NCBI GenBank assembly: GCA_036781505.1
Contig: DAIQAV010000043.1
Span: forward strand, 1-14,040
DNA: 14,040 nt
Direction: 5' to 3'
From: FEN-680 sp036781505
Lineage (GTDB): Bacteria > Actinomycetota > Geothermincolia > Fen-727 > Anoxymicrobiaceae
The position numbers and the translations under genes are program-made. Positions 6,391 through 13,428 of the stretch are shown piece after piece; the first letter of the stretch is position 1; each line of letters begins with the position of its first letter. Under the pieces are notes generated by a model. That model made no database searches and had not been told where the DNA came from. It worked only from the letters and a program-made list of their open reading frames with translations.

Positions 6391-8538
6391 ATGAGCTTCA
6401 AGAAGAAATACCTCGATATGGTCGCCGAGATGAGGACGCGGGCGCGCAGACTCACCCTGGCCAACCGCCGTCTGATAGTCGCTTCGATCATCTTCGTGCT
6501 GCTGGTGGTGATAATGTCCTTCGTCATATCACCGTTCGGGTTCCTGATCGAGAGGGGCAAGGCAAGCCCGCGGGCTGTCCTCGCCCCCAGGACCGTTCAG
6601 TATATCGATAAGGCCAAGACCAGCGAGCAGAAAGCGGCGGCCGCGGCCGCGGTCCAGGACGTTTACGTCGTCGACCAGAAGCCGGCCAGCCAGGCGATTG
6701 CGCAGATTCAGAACCTGTTCAACGCCGTGGCGGACACGGCCCCCTCCACGCAGACGCCGCAGCAGAAAGTGGACCAGGTCAAAAGCCGCGTCACCGACGC
6801 AGGACTGGCGTCCGCGGCCCCGGGCCTTCTGGCGCTGACTCCCGACCAGCTGCGGACCACCAGGGACGCCGTGGTACAGGCGGTGACGCAGACGATGGGC
6901 AAGGGGGTCTCCTCGGATTCGCTGGACGATGCCCGCGCCCAGGCCGCCACGGCCGCGGCGAACGCGGCCAACGATGCGGCTGTTGCGCAGATCGCCGGGC
7001 AGGTGGCGTCGAGTGCCATCACCACCGACCTGGTGCTGGACAGCAGGGAGACGGCGCGCAGGAAGAAGGCGGCAAGCGAGGCGATAAAGTCGGTCATCAC
7101 CACCAAGCTGCAAGGCGAGGTCATAATCAACAAAGGAGAGGTGGTCACGGCTGACGAGGTCGACCTGTTGAAGAGCCTGGGGTTCCACGCCTCGAGCTTC
7201 ACCCCGCTGAACGTCCTGTTCACGGCGGCGCTGGTGCTGCTGATATTCGCCGCTATGGGGATGTACCTGGCGAGGTTCAGGCGAACGCAGTACGACAGCC
7301 CTGGTCTGCTGCTCCTGCTCGGCTCGACGGTGGTGGTCTACGCGGTGGCGGCGAAGCTGCTGACGGTAGCCTCGAGCAGCTGGGCGCCTTTCTGGGGCTT
7401 CCTGATGCCCACCGCGGCCGTGGCGACATTGGTGGCGGTCCTGTTCGACAGCGGGACGGCGCTCGTCGTCACCGGAGCGTGCGCGATCCTCACCGGGGTC
7501 ATCACCGGCGGAAACTTCTCGCTGGTGACTCTCTCGTTCCTGGGCGGCTTCTTCCCGTCACTTTACGCCGCCCGTACTTCGACCCGTCACCAGCTGCGAA
7601 GGATCGGTCTCTACACGGCCTTCTGGGTCGCCGCGGTGGCGCTGGTGGCCACCGCGCTGACACCGACGCGCCAGGGCCTGCTTCTCAACTCCGGCATCGG
7701 CTTCTTGAACGGGGCCTTCTGCGCGGTCGTCGCCATGGGGTGCCTGCCGTTTCTGGAGACGACGTTCAGGGTGACCACGCACACCTGGCTGCTTGAGCTG
7801 GCCTCTCCGGAGCAGGACCTCCTCAAGGAGCTCTCGCTCAAGGCGCCGGGAACATACTCGCACAGCATGATGGTCGCAAACCTGGCGGAGGCGGCCGCGC
7901 GCGAGATCGGCTGCGACCTGCTGCTCGCCAGGGTCGCGGCTTATTACCACGACGTCGGCAAGGTCAGGCGCCCGCAGTTCTTCGTGGAGAACCAGACACC
8001 GGAGGAGAACCCTCACGCCGGGCTGAGCCCCAACCTGAGCACCATAATCATCATCGCCCACGTGAAAGACGGGGTGGAGATGCTCGAGGCCGAACACTTC
8101 CCGCCGGACCTGGTGGAGATCATCAAGGAGCACCACGGAACCAGCCTGGTCCGTTACTTCTACGAGAGCGCGCTGGAGGTCGAGGATGGCCCCGTCGACG
8201 AGTCGAGGTTCCGCTATCACTTCCCCAGGCCGCACCGCCGCACCGCCGGGATCCTGATGCTGGCCGACTCGCTCGAGGCCGCGGCAAGGTCGCTTCAGCA
8301 ACCCTCAGCCGCCGCGATAGAACAGACGGTCGAGCGGATAGTGCAGGGCAAGCTGGACGACGGGCAGCTGGACCAGTGCGATCTCACGTTCGACGAGCTG
8401 AAGCGGGTCGAACGGATTTTCGCCAGGATATTGCTGGGCACCCACCATCCGAGGATCGACTACCCGTCCGCGTCGGTTAAGGGAATGAGGGAGAATGGTC
8501 GTAAGAATAGGCGTGCGGCGCAAGGGCGCCCGGCGTGA
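6391..8538 (+). CDS. 7TM-HD family phosphodiesterase (PgpH/YqfF-like)
   Basis: This family contains PgpH, a membrane phosphodiesterase that degrades the second messenger cyclic di-AMP. The 715-residue product follows the family plan: a short basic cytoplasmic start, a membrane helix at about 28-50, a long extracytoplasmic domain to about 270, a block of seven membrane helices to about 455, and a cytoplasmic HD domain. In the HD domain H491 (SHSMM), H520 and D521 (YYHDVGK) are the metal ligands, and HAGLSP, AHVKDG and EHHGTSL follow. The extracytoplasmic domain is rich in Ala and Gln, with a run of alanines at about 187-201. The gene starts one base after phoH with little ribosome-binding site of its own and overlaps ybeY by 44 bases. 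The phoH, 7TM-HD, ybeY order is that of Bacillus. That it cuts c-di-AMP here is inferred from the family. Confidence 0.93.
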   Translation: MSFKKKYLDMVAEMRTRARRLTLANRRLIVASIIFVLLVVIMSFVISPFGFLIERGKASPRAVLAPRTVQYIDKAKTSEQKAAAAAAVQDVYVVDQKPASQAIAQIQNLFNAVADTAPSTQTPQQKVDQVKSRVTDAGLASAAPGLLALTPDQLRTTRDAVVQAVTQTMGKGVSSDSLDDARAQAATAAANAANDAAVAQIAGQVASSAITTDLVLDSRETARRKKAASEAIKSVITTKLQGEVIINKGEVVTADEVDLLKSLGFHASSFTPLNVLFTAALVLLIFAAMGMYLARFRRTQYDSPGLLLLLGSTVVVYAVAAKLLTVASSSWAPFWGFLMPTAAVATLVAVLFDSGTALVVTGACAILTGVITGGNFSLVTLSFLGGFFPSLYAARTSTRHQLRRIGLYTAFWVAAVALVATALTPTRQGLLLNSGIGFLNGAFCAVVAMGCLPFLETTFRVTTHTWLLELASPEQDLLKELSLKAPGTYSHSMMVANLAEAAAREIGCDLLLARVAAYYHDVGKVRRPQFFVENQTPEENPHAGLSPNLSTIIIIAHVKDGVEMLEAEHFPPDLVEIIKEHHGTSLVRYFYESALEVEDGPVDESRFRYHFPRPHRRTAGILMLADSLEAAARSLQQPSAAAIEQTVERIVQGKLDDGQLDQCDLTFDELKRVERIFARILLGTHHPRIDYPSASVKGMRENGRKNRRAAQGRPA

Positions 8539-8971
8539 AGCGCGCCGCCTGCGGCGCTCGCTGGTCCGGATGATGGAACAGCTGGCCCCCGGCAGGGACC
8601 TGGAGCTGAGCGTTTCGCTCGTCTCGGATGGCGAGATCGCCGTGCTCAACAGCGAGCACATGGGGCTCGACGAGCCCACCGACGTGCTATCCTTCCCGCT
8701 GATGGACCGTGACGAGCTGCGACAGGCGGGCGGCCCGGGCATGGGTCCCGAGCCGATCGGCGACATCGTCATCAGTCTCGACGCCGCCGGGCGGCAGGCC
8801 TCGGAGCGCGGGCTGACAGCATATGACGAGATCGAGCTGCTCGCCGCGCACGGATTGCTCCACCTGTTCGGCTACGACCACCTGGGGCCGGCCGAGTCGG
8901 CCGAGATGGCTCGGAAAGAAAGAGAGCTCCTCGGGCGAAGTATAATTGGTGAGGTGACAGGAGAGGGTTAG
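8495..8971 (+). CDS. ybeY: Endoribonuclease/rRNA maturation factor YbeY
   Basis: YbeY is a zinc-dependent single-strand endoribonuclease needed for 16S rRNA 3'-end maturation and 70S quality control. The 158-residue product carries the diagnostic metal-binding motif HGLLHLFGYDH in its C-terminal half, preceded by DEPTDVLSFPL and by IGDIVISLDAA, both conserved in the family. The ATG at 8495 has GAGGGAG (8487-8493) just before it, but that site is very close; AAGGG at 8479-8483 is eleven bases away. This start puts the first 44 bases inside the 7TM-HD gene, unusually long for a coupling overlap but compatible with the expected N-terminal length of the family. The CorC-type gene begins directly after the stop codon. 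Confidence 0.95.
   Translation: MVVRIGVRRKGARREARRLRRSLVRMMEQLAPGRDLELSVSLVSDGEIAVLNSEHMGLDEPTDVLSFPLMDRDELRQAGGPGMGPEPIGDIVISLDAAGRQASERGLTAYDEIELLAAHGLLHLFGYDHLGPAESAEMARKERELLGRSIIGEVTGEG
8941..8946 (+). promoter_or_regulatory. Perfect TATAAT hexamer upstream of the CorC-type gene
   Basis: An exact TATAAT stands near the end of ybeY, 25 bases before the ATG of the next gene, in otherwise GC-rich DNA. The region 17 bases upstream (GAAAGA, 8918-8923) is a poor -35 and no TGn extension is present. It could be an internal promoter for the next gene, but the match may be chance. Confidence 0.2.
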
Positions 8972-10252
8972 ATGGCCATTGCCTCGGGCATTGCGGGCCT
9001 CGTCATACTGATCATCTTCGCCGCCTTCCTGGCGGCGGCGGAGACAGCGATGGTGAGGGTAAGCCGAATACGCGTAAAGTACCTGGTCGAGAAGAAGGTC
9101 GACAAGGCCGCGAAGCTCGACCGGCTGATAAGGGACCCTGACTACTTCCTGCCCCCCTTGCTGCTGCTGGTCCTGGTGGTACAGCTGACGTCCGCGTCCC
9201 TGGCGACCTACGTCACCACCAAGATCACGCACAACGCCGGCATCGGCGTGACGGTGGGAACCCTGGTAATCGCGGTCTTCATGTTCGTGTTTGCCGAGCT
9301 GGTGCCCAAGGCGGTGGCCAGCCACGAGTCAGAGCGTGTGGCGCTCAGTCTCACCCGGCCGGTCTCCGCGCTGACCTGGTTCCTGCACCCGGTGGCGGCT
9401 CTGTTCCAGCTGGTGGCGAAGGGGATCCTGCGAGTGTTCACGGGCGAGCCGCTCAAGAGCGAGCTGATCATCAGTGACGAGGGTGAGATCAGAGCGATGG
9501 TGACCGCCGCGGAGGAGCACGACATCATCGAGATGGAGGAGAAGGACATGATCCACTCCGTCTTCGAGTTCTCCGACACCATGGTGCGCGAGGTGATGGT
9601 GCCCCGCCCTGACATGGTTGCCCTTCCGGCGACCGCGACGGTAAAGGACGCGCTCAACGTCACCATCGAGCACGGCTACTCTCGAATACCGGTCTACGGG
9701 TCGAACCTCGACGAGATACTGGGGATCCTCTACGCCAAGGACCTGATCCAGTACCTGCAGACCAGCGAGCTGGACAAGCCAGTGTCGCAGGTCGTGCGCG
9801 ACGCGTTCATAATCCCGGAGACCAAGATCCTCTCTGACCTGCTGCGGGAGCTGAGGAAGAGAAAGGTCCACATCGCAATAGTGGTCGACGAGTACGGCAC
9901 TGTGGTGGGACTAGTGACGATCGAGGACCTCCTGGAGGAGATCGTCGGAGAGATATTCGACGAGTTCGACCGCGAGATAAACCTGGTCGAGAAAGTCGAG
10001 GAGAACCGCTACCGGGTGGACGCGCGGGTCAACCTCGACGACCTCAACGAGATACTGCAGATAGACCTTCCCGATGAGGAGGACGTGGATACCGTCGGCG
10101 GCCTGGTGCTCAAGGTGCTGGGCCACCTGCCCGTTCCGGGTGAGACCCTCACCTATAACGGCGTAGCGATCAGGGTCGAGAAGGTCAGGAGCAACCGCAT
10201 CACCAAGGTGCTCTTCGACATCCTGCCGCCCGCGCCCGAGGGCGGCGACTGA
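8972..10252 (+). CDS. CNNM/CorC-family transporter (DUF21, CBS pair, CorC/HlyC domain)
   Basis: Proteins of this layout, often labelled hemolysin or magnesium/cobalt efflux proteins, are membrane proteins linked to Mg2+ export or tolerance. The older hemolysin label is not well founded. The 426-residue product has an N-terminal CNNM (DUF21) membrane domain with helices at about 6-24, 60-83 and 92-115 and a hydrophobic stretch at about 130-150. The helix 1 end AAAETAMVRVSR and the FAELVPKA motif are typical. Two CBS domains follow (about 207-262 and 270-327), then the CorC/HlyC C-terminal domain (about 340-420). The segments EVMVPRPDM, GYSRIPVYG and VVDEYGTVVGLVTIEDLLEEIVGEI are classic for the family. 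The ATG abuts the ybeY stop, with GGAGAGG upstream. The same ybeY-corC pairing is known in actinobacteria, where era usually comes next; here it does not. Substrate is inferred. Confidence 0.92.
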   Translation: MAIASGIAGLVILIIFAAFLAAAETAMVRVSRIRVKYLVEKKVDKAAKLDRLIRDPDYFLPPLLLLVLVVQLTSASLATYVTTKITHNAGIGVTVGTLVIAVFMFVFAELVPKAVASHESERVALSLTRPVSALTWFLHPVAALFQLVAKGILRVFTGEPLKSELIISDEGEIRAMVTAAEEHDIIEMEEKDMIHSVFEFSDTMVREVMVPRPDMVALPATATVKDALNVTIEHGYSRIPVYGSNLDEILGILYAKDLIQYLQTSELDKPVSQVVRDAFIIPETKILSDLLRELRKRKVHIAIVVDEYGTVVGLVTIEDLLEEIVGEIFDEFDREINLVEKVEENRYRVDARVNLDDLNEILQIDLPDEEDVDTVGGLVLKVLGHLPVPGETLTYNGVAIRVEKVRSNRITKVLFDILPPAPEGGD

Positions 10253-10257
10253 CGGCC

Positions 10258-11046
10258 ATGCTCGAGAAGATCGAACAGGCAGGCCTGACCGTGGTCACGG
10301 CCCCGGAGCTCGAGAGGAGCGCGGGGATCGTGGTCGCTTTCACCGGCAGGCGCGGGGGCGTCAGCGCCGGTCCCTTCGAGAGCCTCAACCTCTCGTATGC
10401 CGTAGGCGACCAGCGACGCTCGGTGGACGATAACAGGGAAGCGGTCGCGAGAGCCATCGGAGTGCCGCTGGCCCGCTGGGTGCTGGGCATCCAGGTGCAC
10501 GGCACCGCGGTCGCCAGGGTGGGTCAGGCCGATCTCGGCAGGGGAGGGATGGACCACGCCTCCGGGATACCTCGGAACGATGCCCTTGTCACGCTGACGC
10601 CGGGTATGGCCCTGGCCGTCCTCACCGCGGATTGCCTTCCGATCGTGCTGGTAGCTCCGGACGTACCCGCGGTTGGTGTTGTCCACGCCGGATGGCGGGG
10701 GGTGCTTGCGGGAATCCCACGCGCCGGCGCTGAAGCTCTTTCCAGGTGCGCCGGCGGAGACCTGGCGGGTAGCGTCGCCATGATAGGGCCTCACATAGGA
10801 CCGTGCTGCATGGAGGTGGATGCCGACCTCGCCTCCACCTTCGCACGCGAGTTTGGCGCCGGGGTCGTCGAGGGGCGGTTCCTGGACCTGGCGGCGGCGT
10901 GCGCCTCGCAGCTCGAAGGCGCGGGCATCCCGCCGGGGAACATATACAACAGCGACGAATGCACCATGTGCACCGATGATTATTTCTCGCACAGGAGGGA
11001 CGCAGGCTGCGGCAGGCAGGGAGCGTTCGCGGCGATCAGGCGGTGA
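10258..11046 (+). CDS. pgeF: Peptidoglycan editing factor PgeF (YfiH/DUF152, laccase domain)
   Basis: Members of this family were named polyphenol oxidase or purine nucleoside phosphorylase from in vitro activities. In E. coli the protein (YfiH) prevents wrong amino acids, notably serine, from entering peptidoglycan precursors. The 262-residue product keeps the metal site: H81 in QVHGT, C126 in TADCLP and H143 in HAGWRG, matching the positions known for YfiH. It also has IGPHIGPCCMEV and the C-terminal SDECTMCTDDYFSHRRDAGC block. The ATG at 10258 lies five bases after the previous stop; no strong ribosome-binding site is visible, so coupling to the upstream gene is likely. A pgeF gene before yggS and sepF is the standard arrangement downstream of ftsZ in Gram-positive bacteria, and it fits a role in wall synthesis at division. 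Confidence 0.93.
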   Translation: MLEKIEQAGLTVVTAPELERSAGIVVAFTGRRGGVSAGPFESLNLSYAVGDQRRSVDDNREAVARAIGVPLARWVLGIQVHGTAVARVGQADLGRGGMDHASGIPRNDALVTLTPGMALAVLTADCLPIVLVAPDVPAVGVVHAGWRGVLAGIPRAGAEALSRCAGGDLAGSVAMIGPHIGPCCMEVDADLASTFAREFGAGVVEGRFLDLAAACASQLEGAGIPPGNIYNSDECTMCTDDYFSHRRDAGCGRQGAFAAIRR

Positions 11047-11052
11047 CGGGTG

Positions 11053-11337
11053 ATGGCAGCCGACGACGCCAGGGCCAGGATAGTAGCGCGCGGCAGGGTC
11101 CAGGGGGTCTTCTTCAGGGCCGAGACGCATGACATGGCCCGGCGGCTCCGGCTTGCGGGATGGGTGATGAACCGGCCCGACGGAGCAGTGGAAGCCGCCT
11201 TCGAGGGGCCCAGGCGGTATGTCGAGCAGGCGATCGAGTGGTGCCGGCAGGGCCCGCCCGCAGCGCGCGTTGAATCGGTAGATATTTCCTGGGAGGCGCC
11301 TCAGGGTGAGACGTCCTTCGAGGTCCACTACGCGTGA
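11053..11337 (+). CDS. acyP: Acylphosphatase
   Basis: Acylphosphatase hydrolyses carboxyl-phosphate bonds such as those of acetyl phosphate or carbamoyl phosphate. The 94-residue product spans the whole single-domain family. The signature GRVQGVFFRAETHDMARRL carries the phosphate-binding loop and the catalytic arginine R22, and GWVMNRPDG carries the catalytic asparagine N40; the C terminus FEVHYA is also typical. GVFFR replaces the more usual GVGFR, a tolerated variation. The ATG at 11053 is preceded directly by an in-frame GTG at 11050, which is the alternative start; it lies only a few bases after the pgeF stop. An acylphosphatase between pgeF and yggS is not part of the standard division cluster, and its link to these neighbours is unknown. 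Confidence 0.93.
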   Translation: MAADDARARIVARGRVQGVFFRAETHDMARRLRLAGWVMNRPDGAVEAAFEGPRRYVEQAIEWCRQGPPAARVESVDISWEAPQGETSFEVHYA

Positions 11338-11375
11338 GGCAGGCGTCCCGGGGGCCGGGTTCAAAGGAATAAAAC

Positions 11376-12113
11376 GTGGAGCAAGCGAAAAATATGAAGA
11401 AATACATTGCGGATAACGTCGCGAGCCTGAACTCGCGGATCCGTGATGCCGAGGTCAGGGCAGGCCGGCCGTCCGGGTCGTCCAGGCTGCTGGCGGCGAC
11501 GAAGAACAGGAGCGTCGAGGAGATACTGGCGGCCGTCGAGGCGGGGGTGAGGCTCCTCGGGGAGAACAAGGTCCAGGAGCTGGTCGAGAAAGAGCCGGCG
11601 GTCAAGGGCCTGGCCGAGATGCATTTCATAGGGCACCTGCAGCGCAACAAGGTGCGGCAGGTGGTCGGGCTGGTCGATCTGATCCATTCACTGGACAGTG
11701 AGCGGCTGGCGGTAGCGATAGATGACAGGGCGGGGGCGCTGGGCCTGCGCCAGAGGGTTATGCTGCAGGTTAACGTGGCCGGTGAGGAGAGCAAGTCGGG
11801 GATAAGCCCGGCGGAGGCGCCGGAGTTCGTGGCCCGGCTGGCGGGATTGCCAAACATAGAGCCGGTGGGACTGACCACGATCGCTCCGCTGGCCGAGGAT
11901 GCAGACGAGGTGCGCTGGGTCTTCCGGGAGCTGCGCGAGCTCGGAGAGGATCTGGCGGGGAGGATCGAGTGGTTCGAGTGTTCGGAGCTCTCGATGGGGA
12001 TGACGGATGATTTCGAGGTTGCCGTCGAGGAAGGTTCGACGATAGTCCGTATCGGGACCGCGCTTTTCGGTCCTCGCGCGAGTGGCCGGCTGTCAGTCAA
12101 GGAGGTCGAGTAA
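11376..12113 (+). CDS. yggS: PLP homeostasis protein YggS/YlmE
   Basis: YggS-type proteins (COG0325, PLPBP) bind pyridoxal 5'-phosphate without known catalysis and keep free PLP and amino-acid pools in balance. The 245-residue product has the fold-type III alanine-racemase-like barrel motifs in order: the PLP lysine K43 in LLAATKNRSVEEI, LLGENKVQE, MHFIGHLQRNK, LIHSLDS, NVAGEESKSG, GLTTIAPL, LSMGMTDDFEVAVEEGST and VRIGTALFG. The start GTG 11376 is chosen because AAAGGAA at 11363-11369 sits six bases upstream; an ATG at 11394 in the same frame lacks such a site. The 38-base gap before it holds a small GC hairpin but no terminator. It stands directly before sepF, as ylmE does before ylmF in Bacillus. 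Confidence 0.95.
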   Translation: MEQAKNMKKYIADNVASLNSRIRDAEVRAGRPSGSSRLLAATKNRSVEEILAAVEAGVRLLGENKVQELVEKEPAVKGLAEMHFIGHLQRNKVRQVVGLVDLIHSLDSERLAVAIDDRAGALGLRQRVMLQVNVAGEESKSGISPAEAPEFVARLAGLPNIEPVGLTTIAPLAEDADEVRWVFRELRELGEDLAGRIEWFECSELSMGMTDDFEVAVEEGSTIVRIGTALFGPRASGRLSVKEVE

Positions 12114-12551
12114 ATGCCCGGATTCTGGGGCAGGGTAGCTGAGTGGCTTGGGCTCAAAGAGCCCGACGAGTTCGGGGAGATGAGAGCTCGAGAGGAAGCG
12201 GTGGAGGAGATCTCGGACAGGGTACCCCGCCGGAGGGGTTCCGAGAGGATACTGCAGCCTGTGCCGGAGACGTCCTCCAAGGTGCACGTGATAGAGCCCA
12301 AGAGCTTCAACGACGCGGAGCAGATCGGCGCCAAGTTCAAGAACGACACTCCGGTGATCGTGAACCTGCAGAGCATCGACCGAGACCTCGCCAAGCGACT
12401 CATCGACTTCGTCAGCGGGCTCACCTACGGCCTGGACGGAGGCATCCAGCGGGTCGCCGAGATGGTCTTCCTGCTGACTCCGGCAAACATCGAGGTCTCC
12501 GCTGAAGACCGCAAGTGGATGCGCGAAAAAGGTTTCTTCAATCAGTTCTGA
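12114..12551 (+). CDS. sepF: Cell division protein SepF
   Basis: SepF is a membrane anchor for FtsZ that forms arcs or rings at the division site; in actinobacteria, which lack FtsA, it is the principal anchor. The 145-residue product begins with an amphipathic helix (GFWGRVAEWLGL), the expected membrane-binding element, then a charged linker to about residue 52. The C-terminal SepF core (about 55-135) has the family's KVHVIEPKSFNDAEQIG, TPVIVNLQSID, RLIDFVSGLTYGLDGGIQRV and VFLLTPANIEV segments. The ATG directly follows the yggS stop (TAAATG), and AAGGAGG at 12099-12105 is spaced eight bases from it, one of the best ribosome-binding sites in the window. Strong translation suits a structural protein. 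FtsZ itself is not in the window. Confidence 0.95.
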   Translation: MPGFWGRVAEWLGLKEPDEFGEMRAREEAVEEISDRVPRRRGSERILQPVPETSSKVHVIEPKSFNDAEQIGAKFKNDTPVIVNLQSIDRDLAKRLIDFVSGLTYGLDGGIQRVAEMVFLLTPANIEVSAEDRKWMREKGFFNQF

Positions 12552-12587
12552 TGGCACGAGGGGCTGCTTCTCCAAGTGTGCCCGGTT

Positions 12588-12593
12588 AGGTGG
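12588..12593 (+). promoter_or_regulatory. Ribosome-binding site favouring the TTG start of proC
   Basis: AGGTGG lies nine bases before the TTG at 12603 and eighteen before the in-frame GTG at 12612, so spacing favours the TTG. A run of seven T (12598-12604) fills the gap and merges with the start codon. Confidence 0.45.
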
Positions 12594-12602
12594 TAGATTT
12601 TT

Positions 12603-13400
12603 TTGCACCGGGTGGGACTCGTGGGTGCCGGCAACATGGGCCGGGCGATGGTTGGCGCCTGGATCGAAGCGGGCACTCTAAGACCTGAAGACATAATCGT
12701 CGCCGAGAAAGATCCCGAGAAGCTCGCGGACGCCGCCGCCACCTTCAAGGTGGACTCCGGCGAGGTCGAGGACGTCGCCACCTCCGGCATCGTGGTGCTG
12801 GCGGTAAAGCCCCAGGACAGCGCCGAGGCGCTCTCGCGCTTGAGCGGACGGCTGAGCGGTTCTCAGACGCTCCTTTCGATCGCGGCGGGACTGACAATAT
12901 CTTTCCTGAGGAAAGCCGCGGGCCCGGCCCCCGCCGTGGTGAGGGTCATGCCCAACATGGGGGCAATGGTGCGGGCGGCCGTATCGGGCTATGCGGTCGA
13001 GCCGGGGGAGGGGGCCTTTGACGGGGACGCCGTGATCTCCCTGCTTTCCGCCATCGGTGAGGCTGTTGAGGTCGGTGAGGAGATGATGAACCTGGTCACA
13101 GCCGTCAGCGGCAGCGGACCGGCTTACTTCTTCTATCTGACCGAGGCCCTCGAGCAGGCCGCGGTCGCGGCGGGGATGGACGAGGATGTAGCGCGCCTGC
13201 TCTCCAGAGAAACACTGTGGGGCGCGGCCAAGACGATCAAGGAGACCGGCGCCGATCCCGGCGAACTGCGCAAGGCGGTGTCGTCACCGGGTGGCACCAC
13301 GCTTGCGGCCCTGAGCGAGATGGACGCCGCGGGCTTCAGGAAGATGATAGCGGACGCCGTGGATGCGGCGAACCGCAGGGCGGGGGAGCTGGCCACGTGA
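12603..13400 (+). CDS. proC: Pyrroline-5-carboxylate reductase ProC
   Basis: ProC catalyses the last step of proline synthesis, reducing pyrroline-5-carboxylate to proline with NAD(P)H in the cytosol. The 265-residue product has the usual length. A Rossmann nucleotide-binding loop stands at the start (VGAGNMG, about 7-13), VLAVKPQ at 65-71, MPNMGA around 116-121, then the dimer and active-site region with VSGSGPAYFFYLTEA (168-182) and VSSPGGTTLAAL (226-237). The start is probably TTG 12603, set by AGGTGG nine bases upstream; GTG 12612 is the alternative. The 51 bases between sepF and proC contain only weak inverted repeats. proC between sepF and divIVA takes the place held by ylmG/yggT in Bacillus; a sepF-proC neighbourhood is also known in cyanobacteria. 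Confidence 0.95.
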   Translation: MHRVGLVGAGNMGRAMVGAWIEAGTLRPEDIIVAEKDPEKLADAAATFKVDSGEVEDVATSGIVVLAVKPQDSAEALSRLSGRLSGSQTLLSIAAGLTISFLRKAAGPAPAVVRVMPNMGAMVRAAVSGYAVEPGEGAFDGDAVISLLSAIGEAVEVGEEMMNLVTAVSGSGPAYFFYLTEALEQAAVAAGMDEDVARLLSRETLWGAAKTIKETGADPGELRKAVSSPGGTTLAALSEMDAAGFRKMIADAVDAANRRAGELAT

Positions 13401-13428
13401 CCGACGGATCATATGGAGGTACGTTCAG

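Noticed and set aside
5259..6560. Long open frame on the minus strand (over 400 codons) opposite phoH
   Set aside because: High GC content makes long antisense frames common. The translation is low-complexity and rich in His, Leu, Arg and Asp, with no recognisable domain, and the opposite strand holds an unmistakable PhoH.
6637..6650. Fourteen-base perfect palindrome of GCGGCCGC type
   Set aside because: It encodes part of an alanine run in the 7TM-HD protein and is explained by GCG and GCC codons in a GC-rich genome.
11347..11359. Small hairpin CCCGG-GGG-CCGGG before yggS
   Set aside because: Only five pairs with no T-run after it; it does not look like a terminator, and nothing else marks it as regulatory.
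10153..11364. Minus-strand open frame (403 codons) opposite pgeF and acyP
   Set aside because: Composition is Pro/Arg/Gly-rich without motifs, and it spans gene boundaries of clear plus-strand genes.
11114..12424. Long minus-strand open frame (436 codons) opposite acyP, yggS and sepF
   Set aside because: The product is Ser- and Arg-rich with no domain, and it lies wholly opposite three well-supported genes. It is a mirror frame of biased codon use.
12553..12604. Inverted repeat GGCAC/GTGCC followed by a T-run between sepF and proC, considered as a terminator
   Set aside because: The stem is short with a large loop, and the T-run begins about fifteen bases after it, beyond a ribosome-binding site. 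It does not fit an intrinsic terminator.
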